Shown here piece after piece: positions 46,147-57,028 of a stretch of DNA of 64,000 nt. The notes beneath the pieces are model-generated. The model searched no databases. It saw only the letters and a list, made by a program, of their open reading frames with translations, and had not been told where the DNA came from. Location: positions 62,001-126,000 of the forward strand of contig NASX01000006.1 in the NCBI GenBank assembly GCA_002085155.1, in the 5' to 3' direction. Position numbers and translations under genes: made by a program. The stretch's first letter is position 1, and each line of letters opens with the position of its first letter. This DNA is from Sorangiineae bacterium NIC37A_2. Lineage in GTDB: Bacteria; Myxococcota_A; Polyangia; Polyangiales; Polyangiaceae.

Positions 46147-47394
46147 TTGTCTACGGCAATTGTCTTTCGATGGTTCATCGGCGGGCTCGTCCTGTCGCTC
46201 GCGCTCGTGTCGCTGCGCGCTCAGGCACAGGAAGCGCCTCTTCGACTCGGCCGCGCAGAGGTCGCTGAGTTGGCTCGAAGTCGGAGCCCGGACGTGATCG
46301 TCGCGATTCGACGAGTCGGCGAGAGCCGAGGTCAACTCGTGGGCGCCGAGGTGCTGCTTCGTCAGTCGCCCTGGCTGGACGTGGCAGCTGGGCCGCGATT
46401 CCGTCCGAACGACACGATCCCCGACGCGGAGGTGACGCTCGGCATGCCCCTCGAGATTTATGGGCGTCGCGGCGCCGAGATCGACGCCGCTCGCGGCGCG
46501 ATCGCGCGCGACGAAGCGCTCGTCGGGACGTCGCAGCAGCAAGCTCTCGCAGAGGCGCTCGCCGCGTACTACCGGGCACTGCGCGCAACCGCCGAGGATC
46601 GCTGGGCGCGCCAGCAGCTCGATCTCACGACCGCACTTCTGCGTACCGCCGAGCGTCGCCGCGACGCTGGGGAGATCGGCGATCCAGATGTCGCGCTGTT
46701 GCGGGTCGCCGCAGCGCGTGCGCGGCGGGCCGTGACGACGACCGAGGCCAACCGCGAGATGAGCGTCACCGCGCTGAAGGGCATCCTTGGGATACCAGGA
46801 GATCGTTCAGTGGAGGTGACGGGCGAGCTCGGATCGGTGAGCTCCGAGTTCACCGACGCGCTCGTGCGCATGGCGCCGACGGACCGGCCCGAGATCGTCG
46901 CCGCGGACGCCGCGTTGAGGGCTTCCCGCCTCGACGTCGACGCTGAGCAGCGTGCGGCGTGGCCGGTCCCGGTCCTACGGACGACGTACCAGCGCGAGGA
47001 AGGAAACAACGTCTTTCTCCTCGGCATCGGTCTGCCGCTTCCAATCTTTCAAAGAAACCAGGGACCGATCGCGATCGCGCAGGCTCGGACGCAGCGCCTC
47101 GAAGCTGAGCGCGAGGCTCTCGCCATTCGCGTCGACGCCGAGGTGCGAGTGGCACGACGACGCTATCAAGCGGCCCTCGACGGACTTCACATCCTCGAAA
47201 CGGACGCCATCCCTGCGATCGAAGATGGGCTTCGCCTCACGCAACGCGCATTCGAGCTCGGTCAGAGCGACCTCACGCGGGTGCTGGTCGTGCAGCGTGA
47301 GCTCGCGGACACGCGTCGCGAGCAGTTCGATGCGCTCGTTGAGCTCGCCGATGCCGGCATTTCGCTGCAGCGCGCGCTGGGGGTGCTCCGATGA
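46147..47394 (+). CDS. czcC: TolC-family outer membrane efflux protein (CzcC-like)
   Basis: 415 aa; LGRAEVAELARSRSPDVIVAIRRVGESRGQ..., OMF repeat structure; followed by RND adaptor and pump. Confidence 0.85.
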   Translation: MSTAIVFRWFIGGLVLSLALVSLRAQAQEAPLRLGRAEVAELARSRSPDVIVAIRRVGESRGQLVGAEVLLRQSPWLDVAAGPRFRPNDTIPDAEVTLGMPLEIYGRRGAEIDAARGAIARDEALVGTSQQQALAEALAAYYRALRATAEDRWARQQLDLTTALLRTAERRRDAGEIGDPDVALLRVAAARARRAVTTTEANREMSVTALKGILGIPGDRSVEVTGELGSVSSEFTDALVRMAPTDRPEIVAADAALRASRLDVDAEQRAAWPVPVLRTTYQREEGNNVFLLGIGLPLPIFQRNQGPIAIAQARTQRLEAEREALAIRVDAEVRVARRRYQAALDGLHILETDAIPAIEDGLRLTQRAFELGQSDLTRVLVVQRELADTRREQFDALVELADAGISLQRALGVLR

Positions 47395-48632
47395 CTCGCA
47401 GCAAGAAGATCATCGCCGTCTCGCTCACGGCGCTCGCCGTGGTCGTCGCCGGGCTCGTGTTCGCCCGCATGCGCCATCCTTCAGGAGCGTCGACGGAAGG
47501 TCACGCAGAAGCAGGCGAGCACCGTGAAGAGGAAGGCGAGCACCGTGAAGAGGAAGAAGGCGCCGCGAAGGCTGTCCGACTGAGCGAGGAGGCGTTGGAG
47601 GCAGCGCACCTCGAGGTCGCGCGGGTCGCGCGCGGTCGTCTCTCCCGCGACATCGTGTTGGTCGGAGAGCTTGTCGTGCCGCCCGATCGGATGGCCATGG
47701 TCGGCCCCCGTACGGCCGCGCGCGTCTCGCGCGTGAACGTCAACGTAGGCGACCGCGTCGAGCGCGGCGCTGCGCTCGCGACCGTGGACAGCAGCGAATA
47801 TGGTCGCGCGCGTGGCGCGTACATCACCGCTGCCGCGCGAGTCGAGCAAGCCCAGGCGACATACCAACGGCAGGAGCTTCTTCGCCAGGATCGCATCTCC
47901 TCCGCTGCCGACTTCGAGGCGGCGCGCGCGAACCTCGCCGCCGCTCGCGCCGATCTGGAAGCCGCCCGCGGTGCGCTCGTGGCGCTCGGTCTCGGCGCCC
48001 CAGGAGCGACAGACTCCGCGGGTTCGACGGTCACGCTGAGAAGTCCGATCGCGGGCATCGTCGTCGCGCGGCAGGCGATCGTCGGGCAGAACGTCGACGC
48101 GGCGGCCACCCTCTTCACCGTCGCAGACCTCGGCGAGCTCTGGGCGGTGCTCACCGCCTATGAGCGGGATCTCGGACGGGTGGCGGTCGGGCAGGAGGTC
48201 TCCATCACGCTGGGCGCGCTTCCGGGGCGCGACCTTCGCGGGCGCGTTACGCACGTCGGGGAGCTCCTCGACGACCGAACGCGAAGCGCGCGAGTGCGCG
48301 TCGTCGTGTCGAACGAGGATCACACGCTTCGCCCCGGCATGTTCTGTCGGGCGCGGCTGCTCGGGGACGAAGCTACCCAGCCGGCCGAGGACGATCGGCC
48401 CGCGCTGACGATCCCGGCGGCCGCGCTCCAGCGGGTCGCTGGCGAGGAGGTCGTCTTCGTCCGGGGTGCCGATCGGACCTTCGCGGTTCGACGCGTGCGC
48501 GTCGGCGCGCGCACGGCCGCGACCGTCGAGATTCAGAGCGGCCTTCGAGAAGGGGAAGAGGTCGTCGCCGATGGCAGCCTGACCCTCAAGGCCGAGCTCG
48601 AACGCTCATCCTTCGCAGACGAGGACGACTGA
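47391..48632 (+). CDS. czcB: RND efflux periplasmic adaptor (CzcB-like)
   Basis: 413 aa; His/Glu-rich segment EGHAEAGEHREEEGEHREEEE; LRSPIAGIVVARQAIVGQNVDAAATLFTVADLGELWAV. Confidence 0.9.
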   Translation: MTRSKKIIAVSLTALAVVVAGLVFARMRHPSGASTEGHAEAGEHREEEGEHREEEEGAAKAVRLSEEALEAAHLEVARVARGRLSRDIVLVGELVVPPDRMAMVGPRTAARVSRVNVNVGDRVERGAALATVDSSEYGRARGAYITAAARVEQAQATYQRQELLRQDRISSAADFEAARANLAAARADLEAARGALVALGLGAPGATDSAGSTVTLRSPIAGIVVARQAIVGQNVDAAATLFTVADLGELWAVLTAYERDLGRVAVGQEVSITLGALPGRDLRGRVTHVGELLDDRTRSARVRVVVSNEDHTLRPGMFCRARLLGDEATQPAEDDRPALTIPAAALQRVAGEEVVFVRGADRTFAVRRVRVGARTAATVEIQSGLREGEEVVADGSLTLKAELERSSFADEDD

Positions 48633-48633
48633 G

Positions 48634-51600
48634 ATGTTGCAGCACATCGTCCAGTGGTCCCTCCGCAACCGATTTCTGGTCCTGGTGTTGACGGCCGTCG
48701 TCGTGGCGCTCGGGGTCAGCGCCGCACGCACCCTTCCGATCGACGCAGTCCCGGACATCACGAACGTCCAGGTGCAGATCCTGACGAAGGCGCCCGCGCT
48801 CGGGCCGCTCGAGGTCGAGCGCTTTGTCACCGTACCGGTAGAGCGCTCGATGAGCGGCCTGCCTCAGGTGACGGATCTCCGCTCCGTGTCGAAGTTCGGT
48901 CTCTCTCAGGTCACCGTGGTCTTCGAGGACGACGCCGACATCTATCGGGCGCGGCAGCTCGTCGCCGAGCGTCTGCAGGAAGCCCGCGACGTGATCCCGG
49001 AGGGATATGGGACACCCGAGATCGCGCCGCTCTCCACTGGGCTTGGCGAGGTCTATCAGTTCGAGGTGCGCGGACCGGGCCGAACGCCGATGGAGCTGCG
49101 ATCGATCCTGGAAGGGTACATCTCACCGCAGCTCAAGAGCGTGCCTGGGGTCGTCGAGATCAACACGTTCGGCGGCGAGCTTCGGACCTACCAGCTCGAA
49201 CTCGATCCGGCCCTGCTCCAGTCGCACCGCTTGTCTCTCCGCGACGTGATCGAGGCGCTCCAACGCTCGAACGGGAGCGCCGGAGGCGCGTACATCGAGC
49301 GCCATCGCGAGCAACTCCTGGTGCGGGGCGACGGCCTGATCGGGACGCTCGACGACCTGGGCGACACGGTGATCGCCAACGGCGACGACGGGACCCCATT
49401 CTGGCTCGACACCTCGGCCGCGTCGCGTTCGCACCGGCGGTTCGCCACGGCGCAGTCACGCGAGACGGCAACGGCGAGATCGTCGCGGGCGTCGTGATGA
49501 TGATGCTCGGAGAGAACTCGCGCGCGGTCGTCGATCGCGTGCGGACGCGCGTCGCGCAGATCCAGCCGACGCTGCCCGAAGGCGTCACCATCGCCCCCTT
49601 CTACGACCGTACCGAGCTGATTCGGAGCACGATCACCACCGTCGCCAGGAATCTCGCCGAGGGCGGCCTCCTCGTGATCGTCGTCCTCTTTCTGTTCTTG
49701 CGGAACCTGAGAGCGGGCCTGGTGGTGGCGAGTCTGATTCCGCTCTCGATGCTGGTCGCCTTTCTCGGGATGCGCGCAGCGGGGCTGTCCGGGAATCTGA
49801 TGTCCCTCGGGGCCATCGACTTCGGTCTGCTCGTGGACGGCGCCGTCATCATCGTCGAGAACGCCGTGCGGCGCATGAGTGAGCGCTCCCATGCCTTGGG
49901 TCGCGCGCTGACGCCCGCGGAGCGCGACGAGCTGGTCTTGAGTTCTTCGCTCGAGGTGCGAACCGCCACGGCCTTCGGAGAGCTCATCATCGCGATCGTC
50001 TACCTCCCGATCCTCACGCTTGAGGGCATCGAGGGGAAGATGTTCCGGCCGATGGCGCTCACAGTCGTCTTCGCGCTTGCCGCCGCGTTCGTCCTGTCCA
50101 TCACGCTGGCGCCGGTCCTCGCCTCGCTGATGCTGCCGCTCCATCCGAAGGAGTCGGAGGGGCGAGTGATCACGGCGCTTCGCAATCGGTTGGCTCGCGC
50201 GCTCGACGTGGTCCTGCGTCACCGCGTCGCGACCGTCAGCGTCGCGGTCGGGCTGCTCGCCGGCGCGATTGGCGTCGCGGCGACGCGCGGCGCCGAGTTC
50301 ATTCCCGAGCTCGACGAGGGTGCCATCGCGCTTGAGGTCTATCGACTCCCGAGCACGAGCCTCACCGAAGCCACACGGCAAACGACGGCGCTCGAGCGAG
50401 CCCTGCGCGAGTTTCCGGAGGTTGAGACCGTGGTCTGCAAGACCGGGCGCTCCGAGATCGCCATGGACCCGATGGGCGTCGAGATGACCGACGTCCTCGT
50501 AGCGCTCAAGCCGCGTGACACCTGGCGATACGGCACGAGAGAGGAGCTCGTCGAGGCGATGGAGGAGTCGCTTCGCGAGCACGTTCCAGGCATCGTCTTC
50601 GGCTTCTCCCAGCCCATCAAGATGCGGATGAACGAGCTCATCGCGGGCTCGCGCGCCGACATCGCGCTGAAGCTCTACGGTGAGGATCTCGAGGTACTTC
50701 GTGAGCGCTCGGAGGCACTGGTGCGCGTCCTTCGAGAAGTGCCCGGTGCACAAGACGTCCGAGCCGAGCAGATCAGTGGCCTCCCGATGCTTCGTGTTCA
50801 CGTCGACCGACAGGCCGCGGCTCGCTATGGGGTGCGCGTACAAGACGTCCTCGACGCGGTCGCCGCGCTCGGCGGGATTCAGGTCACGCAGGTCTACGAG
50901 GGAAGCCTCCGGTATGCAGTGGAGGTCCGCTTCGATCCGGCGACGCGCCGCGACCTCTCATTGCTCGAGTCGCTCCCCGTCGCGGCGAGCGCCGGACAGA
51001 CCGTGCCGCTCTCGCAGGTCGCCGACCTCGAGGAGGAGACAGGGCCGGCACAGGTCGGTCGCGAGGACCTCGAACGACGCGTCACTGTTCAGGTGAACGT
51101 GCGCGGCCGCGACATCGCGTCGTTCGTCGCAGATGCACAGCGCAGGGTCGATCGGGCGGTTCCACTCCCGCCTCGGTACCGCCTCGAATGGGGCGGGCAG
51201 TTCGAGCACCTCCAGGCCGCGACGGAGCGCCTGACGCTGGTCATCCCGCTCGCCCTGTTGCTCATCTTCGTGCTGCTGTACACGAGCTTCGGCGCCGCCA
51301 GGCCCGCAGCCATCATCTTCTTGAACGTGCCGTTCGCCGTGACCGGCGGCATCGCAGCGCTGGTGCTCCGAGGCATGCCCCTCTCTATCTCGGCGGGCGT
51401 CGGCTTCATCGCGCTCTTCGGCGTCGCCGTGCTGAACGGCCTTGTGTTGGTGTCCACCGCGCGCCAACACGAAGAGGAGGGCGCGACCGCTACCGAGGCC
51501 GTGAAGCGCGCCGCCGTCGAGCGACTGCGTCCGGTCCTCATGACGGCGCTCGTCGCAGCGCTGGGGTTCGTGCCGATGGCGCTCTCCCATGGCTCGGGCG

Positions 51601-51779
51601 CTGAGGTTCAACGCCCGCTCGCGACGGTCGTCATCGGCGGCATCCTGTCGTCCACGCTGCTCACGCTCTTCGTGCTGCCGGCGGTCTACAGCTGGTTCGG
51701 AGGCCGAAAGCACCCTCGGACTGGACACATACGGGGCTCCGTCGAGGCGGTGGATACGCCACAGGAAGGTCAGTCATGA
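48634..51779 (+). pseudogene. czcA: CzcA-type heavy-metal RND pump, split by a single-base frameshift near 49394-49398
   Basis: Frame 1 encodes MLQHIVQWSLRNRFLVLVLTAVVVALG... to GDDGTP; frame 3 continues ILARHLGRVAFAPAVRHGAVTRDGNGEIVAGVVMMMLGENSR... to the C-terminus. Confidence 0.88.
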
Positions 51780-53902
51780 GCGGTGGAACGACAAAACTCG
51801 AGGTGCGTGTGCAGCACCTCGACTGCGAGAACGAGGCGGCGAAGATCGAGGCGGGCCTCCGGGGTCACGAAGGCGTCGTCGAGGTTCGGACGTTCCCGAA
51901 GGCCGGCAAGGTGGCCTTGATGTTCGAGCCCGCGAAGACCTCACGCGAGGCGCTTGAGGGGGCGCTGACCTCGCTCGGGTTCCCCGTGGCCCGTGAGGCC
52001 GAGCGCGAAGCGCCGAGCCTGTGGAGCCCGAAGGTTCTCGCATCCGCCGCGTCAGGCGTGCTCCTCGCGATCGGCTGGGGTCTCTCTCGGACCCTGACTG
52101 TCGGCTGGCCCAGCCTTGTGGCATTGGGGCTCGCGATCCTCGTCGGCGGGTACTTCTTTGCGCGCGAGGGACTCGAGAAGCTCTGGAGAAAGCGGGTCGT
52201 CGGGATCGAGGTGCTGATGTCCACGGCGGCCCTCGGCGCGGCTGCGCTCGGCGAGCCGCTCGAGGCGGCGATGCTGGTCTTCCTGTACTCGATCAGCGAG
52301 GCAGCCGAGGGATTCACCGAGCAGAAGACGCGGGCGGCGGTGCGCGCATTGATGAAGCTCGTTCCGAAGGTGGCGCTCGTGCGTCGTGACGGTGCCGACG
52401 TGGAGGTCCCCGTGGAGAGCCTCGCCGTGGGAGACGTCTTTGTCGTGCGTCCCGGCGAGTCCGTCGCCACCGACGGCGCGGTGGTGCGAGGAGAGACGTC
52501 GATCAACCAGGCACCGGTCACGGGCGAGAGCGTCCCCGTGAAGAAGGCCGCGGGCGACGAGGTGTTCGCGGGAACGATCAACGCGGACGGCGTGATCGAG
52601 GTGCGCGCCACGAAGACGTACCAGGAGAACACGGTCGCGAAGATCATCCACCTCGTGGAGGAAGCGCAGGAGAAGAAGGGTGAGCAGCAGCGCTTCATCG
52701 AACGCTTCGGCGCGCGCTACAGCCCGGCCGTCCTCGCCGGTAGCGTGCTCATCGCAGCGGTGCTGGTGTTCGCGTTCGGCTTGTCGTGGTCACTTGCGAT
52801 GCATCGCGCGGTCGTCTTCATCGTGGCGGCTGCGCCGTGTGCGCTCGTCATCTCGGTGCCGATCACGCTCGTCGCGGCGCTCGGGACAGGTGCTCGCAAC
52901 GGCGTCCTCATCAAGGGCGGTGTCATCCTTGAGCGCCTCGCCACCATCCAAATCATCGCGCTCGACAAGACCGGCACTCTGACGCGCGGCGAGCCTGTCG
53001 TGACCGACATCGTTCGGCTGGACGCGAGTCCTCACGCCGAGAGCGAAATGCTGTCTCGCCTCGCGAGCATCGAGTCGCGCAGTGAGCATCCCGTCGCACG
53101 AGCCATCGTGGCGCACGCTCGTGCCCTCGGCGTGGCCGTCGCTGAGGCCGCCGACGTGCGCGCGTTGCCAGGCGCGGGCGTCGTCGCGACCCTCGATGGA
53201 GTGGAAGTCCTGGTCGGTCAACTCGGCCTATTCGAAGGCACTGCTGCAAACGCCGGCGAGGCGACGGCAGAGGTCCGGCGCCTCGAGGAGGCCGGCAAGA
53301 CGGTCATCGTCGCTGGGACGTCCTCGCGCATCTGGTGTGTGGTCGCCGTGCAGGATGCCGTGCGCGACGAGGCCTCCGAAGCCGTTCGTCTGCTACACGC
53401 GCGTGGGGTAGAGCTCGTCGTACTCTCGGGCGACCAGAGACTCGCTGTCGAACGTGTGGCCTCGACGCTCGGCATCAAGCGCTTCCACGGCGCGATGAAG
53501 CCGGAAGACAAGCTCGCGGAGATCCGCGCTCTCGCTGCCAAGGGACCGATCGCGATGGTCGGCGATGGAGTGAACGACGCTCCTGCGCTCGCGCAGGCGA
53601 CCGTCGGAGTAGCCATGGGCGCAGCTGGCACGGACGTAGCCCTCGAGACGGCAGATGTCGCGTTGATGGGGGATGACCTCCGTCGCCTCGCCTTCGCGCT
53701 CGCGCTTGCTCAGCGCACCCAGCAGGTCGTTCGGCAGAACCTCGTGCTCTCCATCATTGTGATCGGCACGCTCGCAGTCGGCGCGGTGGCGGGCGTGTTC
53801 AGCCTTCCGGTGGCGGTCCTCGTTCATGAGATCAGCGAGTTTATCGTCATCGGCAGCGGGCTCAGGCTGCTGCGTGCGCCGAGCGCAGGAGCGCCGGCAT
53901 GA
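51776..53902 (+). CDS. Heavy-metal translocating P1B-type ATPase (Cd/Zn-type)
   Basis: HMA-like N-terminus; TGESVPV; AAAPCALVISVP; DKTGTLTRG; MVGDGVNDAPALAQATVGVAMG. Confidence 0.93.
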   Translation: MSGGTTKLEVRVQHLDCENEAAKIEAGLRGHEGVVEVRTFPKAGKVALMFEPAKTSREALEGALTSLGFPVAREAEREAPSLWSPKVLASAASGVLLAIGWGLSRTLTVGWPSLVALGLAILVGGYFFAREGLEKLWRKRVVGIEVLMSTAALGAAALGEPLEAAMLVFLYSISEAAEGFTEQKTRAAVRALMKLVPKVALVRRDGADVEVPVESLAVGDVFVVRPGESVATDGAVVRGETSINQAPVTGESVPVKKAAGDEVFAGTINADGVIEVRATKTYQENTVAKIIHLVEEAQEKKGEQQRFIERFGARYSPAVLAGSVLIAAVLVFAFGLSWSLAMHRAVVFIVAAAPCALVISVPITLVAALGTGARNGVLIKGGVILERLATIQIIALDKTGTLTRGEPVVTDIVRLDASPHAESEMLSRLASIESRSEHPVARAIVAHARALGVAVAEAADVRALPGAGVVATLDGVEVLVGQLGLFEGTAANAGEATAEVRRLEEAGKTVIVAGTSSRIWCVVAVQDAVRDEASEAVRLLHARGVELVVLSGDQRLAVERVASTLGIKRFHGAMKPEDKLAEIRALAAKGPIAMVGDGVNDAPALAQATVGVAMGAAGTDVALETADVALMGDDLRRLAFALALAQRTQQVVRQNLVLSIIVIGTLAVGAVAGVFSLPVAVLVHEISEFIVIGSGLRLLRAPSAGAPA

Positions 53903-54537
53903 CTTCGCGAGGGAACGGCATGAGCGACGGCGACCGCAGCTACTGGGACAAGCACGCGAAGAACTACGATCGCTCGATGGCGCTCCTCGGACGGCCGATC
54001 CCCAGAATGGTCGAGCTGGCCGGGGAAGCGACACGCGGTCTCGGGCGCGTGCTCGAGGTTGCGGCCGGCACCGGGCTCGTTACACCCGCGCTCGCCTCGG
54101 GCGCAGCAGAGGTCATCGCCACCGACTACTCGGCGGCGATGGTGGCCGCGCTTGAGCGGCGCGTGCGAGATGCCGGCGTGACGAACGTACGGTGCGAGCA
54201 GGCCGACCTCTACGCACTCCGGTTCGACGAAGGGACGTTCGACGCGGTCGTCGCAGCGAACGTCCTTCACCTTGTGCCGGACCTGCCGGGGGCGCTGGCG
54301 GCGCTTCGGCGCGTGCTCAAGCCGGGCGGCCGCATCATCGTTCCGACCTTCTGTCACGACGAGACGGCGCTCTCGTGGGTCGTCTCGCGGGCGCTGGCTG
54401 TGACTGGCTTCCCGGGGCACCGGCGCTTCACCACGAAGTCGCTACGGCGCGCCGTCGAAGACTCGGGCGTCCGCGTGAACCGGACCGAGACCCTGCCAGG
54501 CGTCATCCCGATCGGGTACGTCGAGGGGACGAGTTGA
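53899..54537 (+). CDS. Class I SAM-dependent methyltransferase
   Basis: VLEVAAGTGLVTPALASGAAEVIATDYSAAMV; FDAVVAANVLHLVPDLPGALAALRRVLKPGGRIIVPTF. Confidence 0.88.
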   Translation: MTSRGNGMSDGDRSYWDKHAKNYDRSMALLGRPIPRMVELAGEATRGLGRVLEVAAGTGLVTPALASGAAEVIATDYSAAMVAALERRVRDAGVTNVRCEQADLYALRFDEGTFDAVVAANVLHLVPDLPGALAALRRVLKPGGRIIVPTFCHDETALSWVVSRALAVTGFPGHRRFTTKSLRRAVEDSGVRVNRTETLPGVIPIGYVEGTS

Positions 54538-54791
54538 CCCGCAAAACGCGATGCTCGACCAGATGATGCTCGAGCTCGAAGGGCGGGAAGCCGTGCATCG
54601 AAAGCGCCCCAGCGATCAACAGGCCCACCGACGCCCGCGATCACGCTGACGCTCGAACCTCGCGCGCTCTGCTCGCAAGATGCATTGGCCGGCATCGTTC
54701 GTAGCTCGTTGCGAGCCTTCGCCCCGATGATGAACAGCACGGCGCGTCGAAGCGGCGCCGAACCTGCTAACCAGCGGGGCCGATCGTTAAC

Positions 54792-55052
54792 CGCCGGGTA
54801 CGCAGTTAAACGCCTCTCCGTTTCTCTCTCCCCACGGGACAGGAGAGAGAGCGGGAGAGCTGTCCCACGCGGCGCTCATCGAGCTCGCTCGGCGTTCTCT
54901 GCGAGCGCTCGCGGGAGCACCGTCGCGACACGCGCAGCGCGCGAAACGCCCGGACTTCTGGGGAGAAACGGCGAAGCCCCCTCGGATCGCTCCTTGGGGG
55001 CTTCTGTTTACCGACCCTCGCCGTTGGTTGGCGACGAGAGAAAAATGGCTCC
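54792..55052 (+). repeat. Direct repeat copy B (pairs with 20631-20891)
   Basis: Gap-free match at constant offset 34161; ends at ATGGCTCC. Confidence 0.92.
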
Positions 55053-55066
55053 AGCGGTAGGGCTCG
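55047..55066. repeat. 20-bp duplicate of the tRNA-Asn 3' end (candidate att site)
   Basis: GGCTCCAGCGGTAGGGCTCG identical to 55182-55201. Confidence 0.8.
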
Positions 55067-55156
55067 TAGCCGCAGTCCAACCGCGCTCACGTTGAGCGCC
55101 ACGCCCCCATCCGGCTCTTCGGAGGTCTCCTGAGGCTCCGAGGCCTGCCGCGACGG

Positions 55157-55177
55157 GCTTGGGGCTCTGCCCCAAGC
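55157..55177 (-). terminator. Perfect hairpin GCTTGGGGC-tct-GCCCCAAGC downstream of tRNA-Asn
   Basis: 9-bp stem, 3-nt loop, just 3' of the tRNA on the minus strand; no clear U-tract. Confidence 0.5.
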
Positions 55178-55183
55178 AATGGG

Positions 55184-55256
55184 CTCCAGCGGTAGGGCTC
55201 GAACCTACGACCCGGCGATTAACAGTCGCCTGCTCTGCCAACTGAGCTACGCTGGA
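55184..55256 (-). tRNA. tRNA-Asn (GUU)
   Basis: TCCAGCGTAGCTCAGTTGGCAGAGCAGGCGACTGTTAATCGCCGGGTCGTAGGTTCGAGCCCTACCGCTGGAG folds as a cloverleaf with anticodon GTT; CCA not encoded. Confidence 0.97.
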
Positions 55257-55297
55257 ATGTGAAGAGGGCGCGGACACTAGCTCGACGGACCGGCGCG

Positions 55298-57028
55298 TCA
55301 AGGGGAATCCATCAAAGTTGAGCGTCCTCCGAGCAGACAGCCAATTTGAACCTCGAGGACCTGGGTCGTGCAGGGTTTCATGACGAAGCCAGCGGGGAAA
55401 TGGAGCGTCTCGAGGCGGGCGGGCGCGTTCTCGACGTCGCCGCTGACGAGCAGGAAGGGGACCCGGCTCTGCCGGCGGTCGAGCTCCTCAGCGAGCTCCA
55501 GCCCCCCGAGCCGCGGCATGAGCCAGTCGGAGACGATGATATCGAACTGGGCGCCTTGGTCGATGTGCGCGAGGGCCTCGACCCCGTCGACGGCGGTCGT
55601 CACGCGGAAGCCGAGCCCTTCGAGGAGTCTTTGGTGAGTGCGGCGGACCAGGTCGTGATCTTCGGCGAGGAGCAGGCGCCCTCGGAGCTTCGACTCAGGA
55701 CCATTGCCGCTCGGTCGCTCCACAAACGGAGAGACCTCCTCGGCGCGGGGGAATTGAATCGTGAAGGTCGTTCCGTGATTGACCTGACTCTTCACCTCGA
55801 GTCGTCCTCCTGCGCGATCGACGATGTCCTTGACGGTCACCAGCCCGAGGCCCGTTCCCGTGCCCTTTGTCGTGAAAAATGGCGCAAATGCGCTCGCGAG
55901 GACCTCGTCGGACATGCCAACGCCGGTATCGACGACAACAAGCTCAACCATGTTGTCCGCGCCATCGCGGATCGTGACCTCGAGCCGCCCTCCGCTCGGC
56001 ATGGCGTCTCGCGCATTGACCGCGAGGTTCAAGATGAGCTGTTCGAGCTCCGACTGGGAAATGCTCACCTGCGCAGAGCGCGCCTCATCTTGCACGATCA
56101 GGTCGACCTGATCGCCGATGAGTCGCTCGAGGAGAGGAGCGAGCTCCCGCGCCACGGCTGAAAGATTCGAGCTGCGCGGACCGAGCGTGCGCTGACGCGC
56201 GAGCGAGAGGAGACGCTTCGTCATCAAGGTCGCCCGGGTCGTCGCGTTGTCGAGATCGTCGAGCAACTTGAGCGCCGCTTCGGGCTCACCCATGCGCACC
56301 CGCAGAAGATCGGAGACGCCCCGGATCACCCCGAGCAGATTGTTGAAGTCGTGGGCCACGCCGCTCGCCAGGCGTCCGATCGGCTCCATGCGCTGCGCTT
56401 CGAGGGAGCGAATCTGGGCTAGATCCCGCTCCCGAGCCGCCACAAGCGCCACCTCGATGGCCCGAGCATGAGCCCGGAGCAGGACCCACATCATCACGGT
56501 CGCCGCGATGCAGACCAAGGAGAGCGCGAGCGCGTCCTGCACCGGCGATCCTCTCACCACCGGCACCGTCGCCCCCGAGAGCCCGAGATAGATCGCCATG
56601 CCCACGACGAGCGCACACGCGAGGCCCCCGAACAGGAGCAGAGCTTTCCGGCCGAGCGTCACCGCGGCGAGGAGGATCACGACGAGGACCGAAGCGCCCG
56701 GCGCGGGATCGATGATGCCCGCGTTCCAGTAGGTCAAGCCGAGCACGGCGAGATGCCCCCCCGTCATGACCCAAGCCCCGAGTCGCGCTCGGCCGAAATG
56801 GACCAGTGTGAGGACAAAGGCGAGCATCAGTCCCATGGAGCCCGTCGCTAAGACGAGCAACCCCCGCGCCTCGGCGGCGCCAGGCCAAAGCACAATCAAG
56901 ATCGCGAGATCGATCGCGAGCAGCGCCTTGGCGCAAACGCCTGTGAAGCGCGCGCCCCGCTGCCGCAGCTCTCGCTCGACGACGTCGTAGGAAGCCGCGA
57001 GGTCGTGTGGAGGGTGCTTCGAGCTCAT
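55298..57028 (-). CDS. Hybrid sensor histidine kinase with C-terminal receiver domain
   Basis: GRLASGVAHDFNNLLGVIRGVSDLL H-box; GLGLVTVKDIVDRAGG ATPase; GRLLLAEDHDLVRRTHQRLLE...IVSDWLMPRLGG receiver. Confidence 0.93.
   Translation of the reverse strand: MSSKHPPHDLAASYDVVERELRQRGARFTGVCAKALLAIDLAILIVLWPGAAEARGLLVLATGSMGLMLAFVLTLVHFGRARLGAWVMTGGHLAVLGLTYWNAGIIDPAPGASVLVVILLAAVTLGRKALLLFGGLACALVVGMAIYLGLSGATVPVVRGSPVQDALALSLVCIAATVMMWVLLRAHARAIEVALVAARERDLAQIRSLEAQRMEPIGRLASGVAHDFNNLLGVIRGVSDLLRVRMGEPEAALKLLDDLDNATTRATLMTKRLLSLARQRTLGPRSSNLSAVARELAPLLERLIGDQVDLIVQDEARSAQVSISQSELEQLILNLAVNARDAMPSGGRLEVTIRDGADNMVELVVVDTGVGMSDEVLASAFAPFFTTKGTGTGLGLVTVKDIVDRAGGRLEVKSQVNHGTTFTIQFPRAEEVSPFVERPSGNGPESKLRGRLLLAEDHDLVRRTHQRLLEGLGFRVTTAVDGVEALAHIDQGAQFDIIVSDWLMPRLGGLELAEELDRRQSRVPFLLVSGDVENAPARLETLHFPAGFVMKPCTTQVLEVQIGCLLGGRSTLMDSP

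Noticed and set aside
49188-50843. 551-aa minus-strand ORF within czcA
   Set aside because: Antisense shadow of a clear RND pump.
54606-54790. Short ORFs between the methyltransferase and repeat B as genes
   Set aside because: No conserved start, RBS or domain; better explained as diverged repeat-family sequence.
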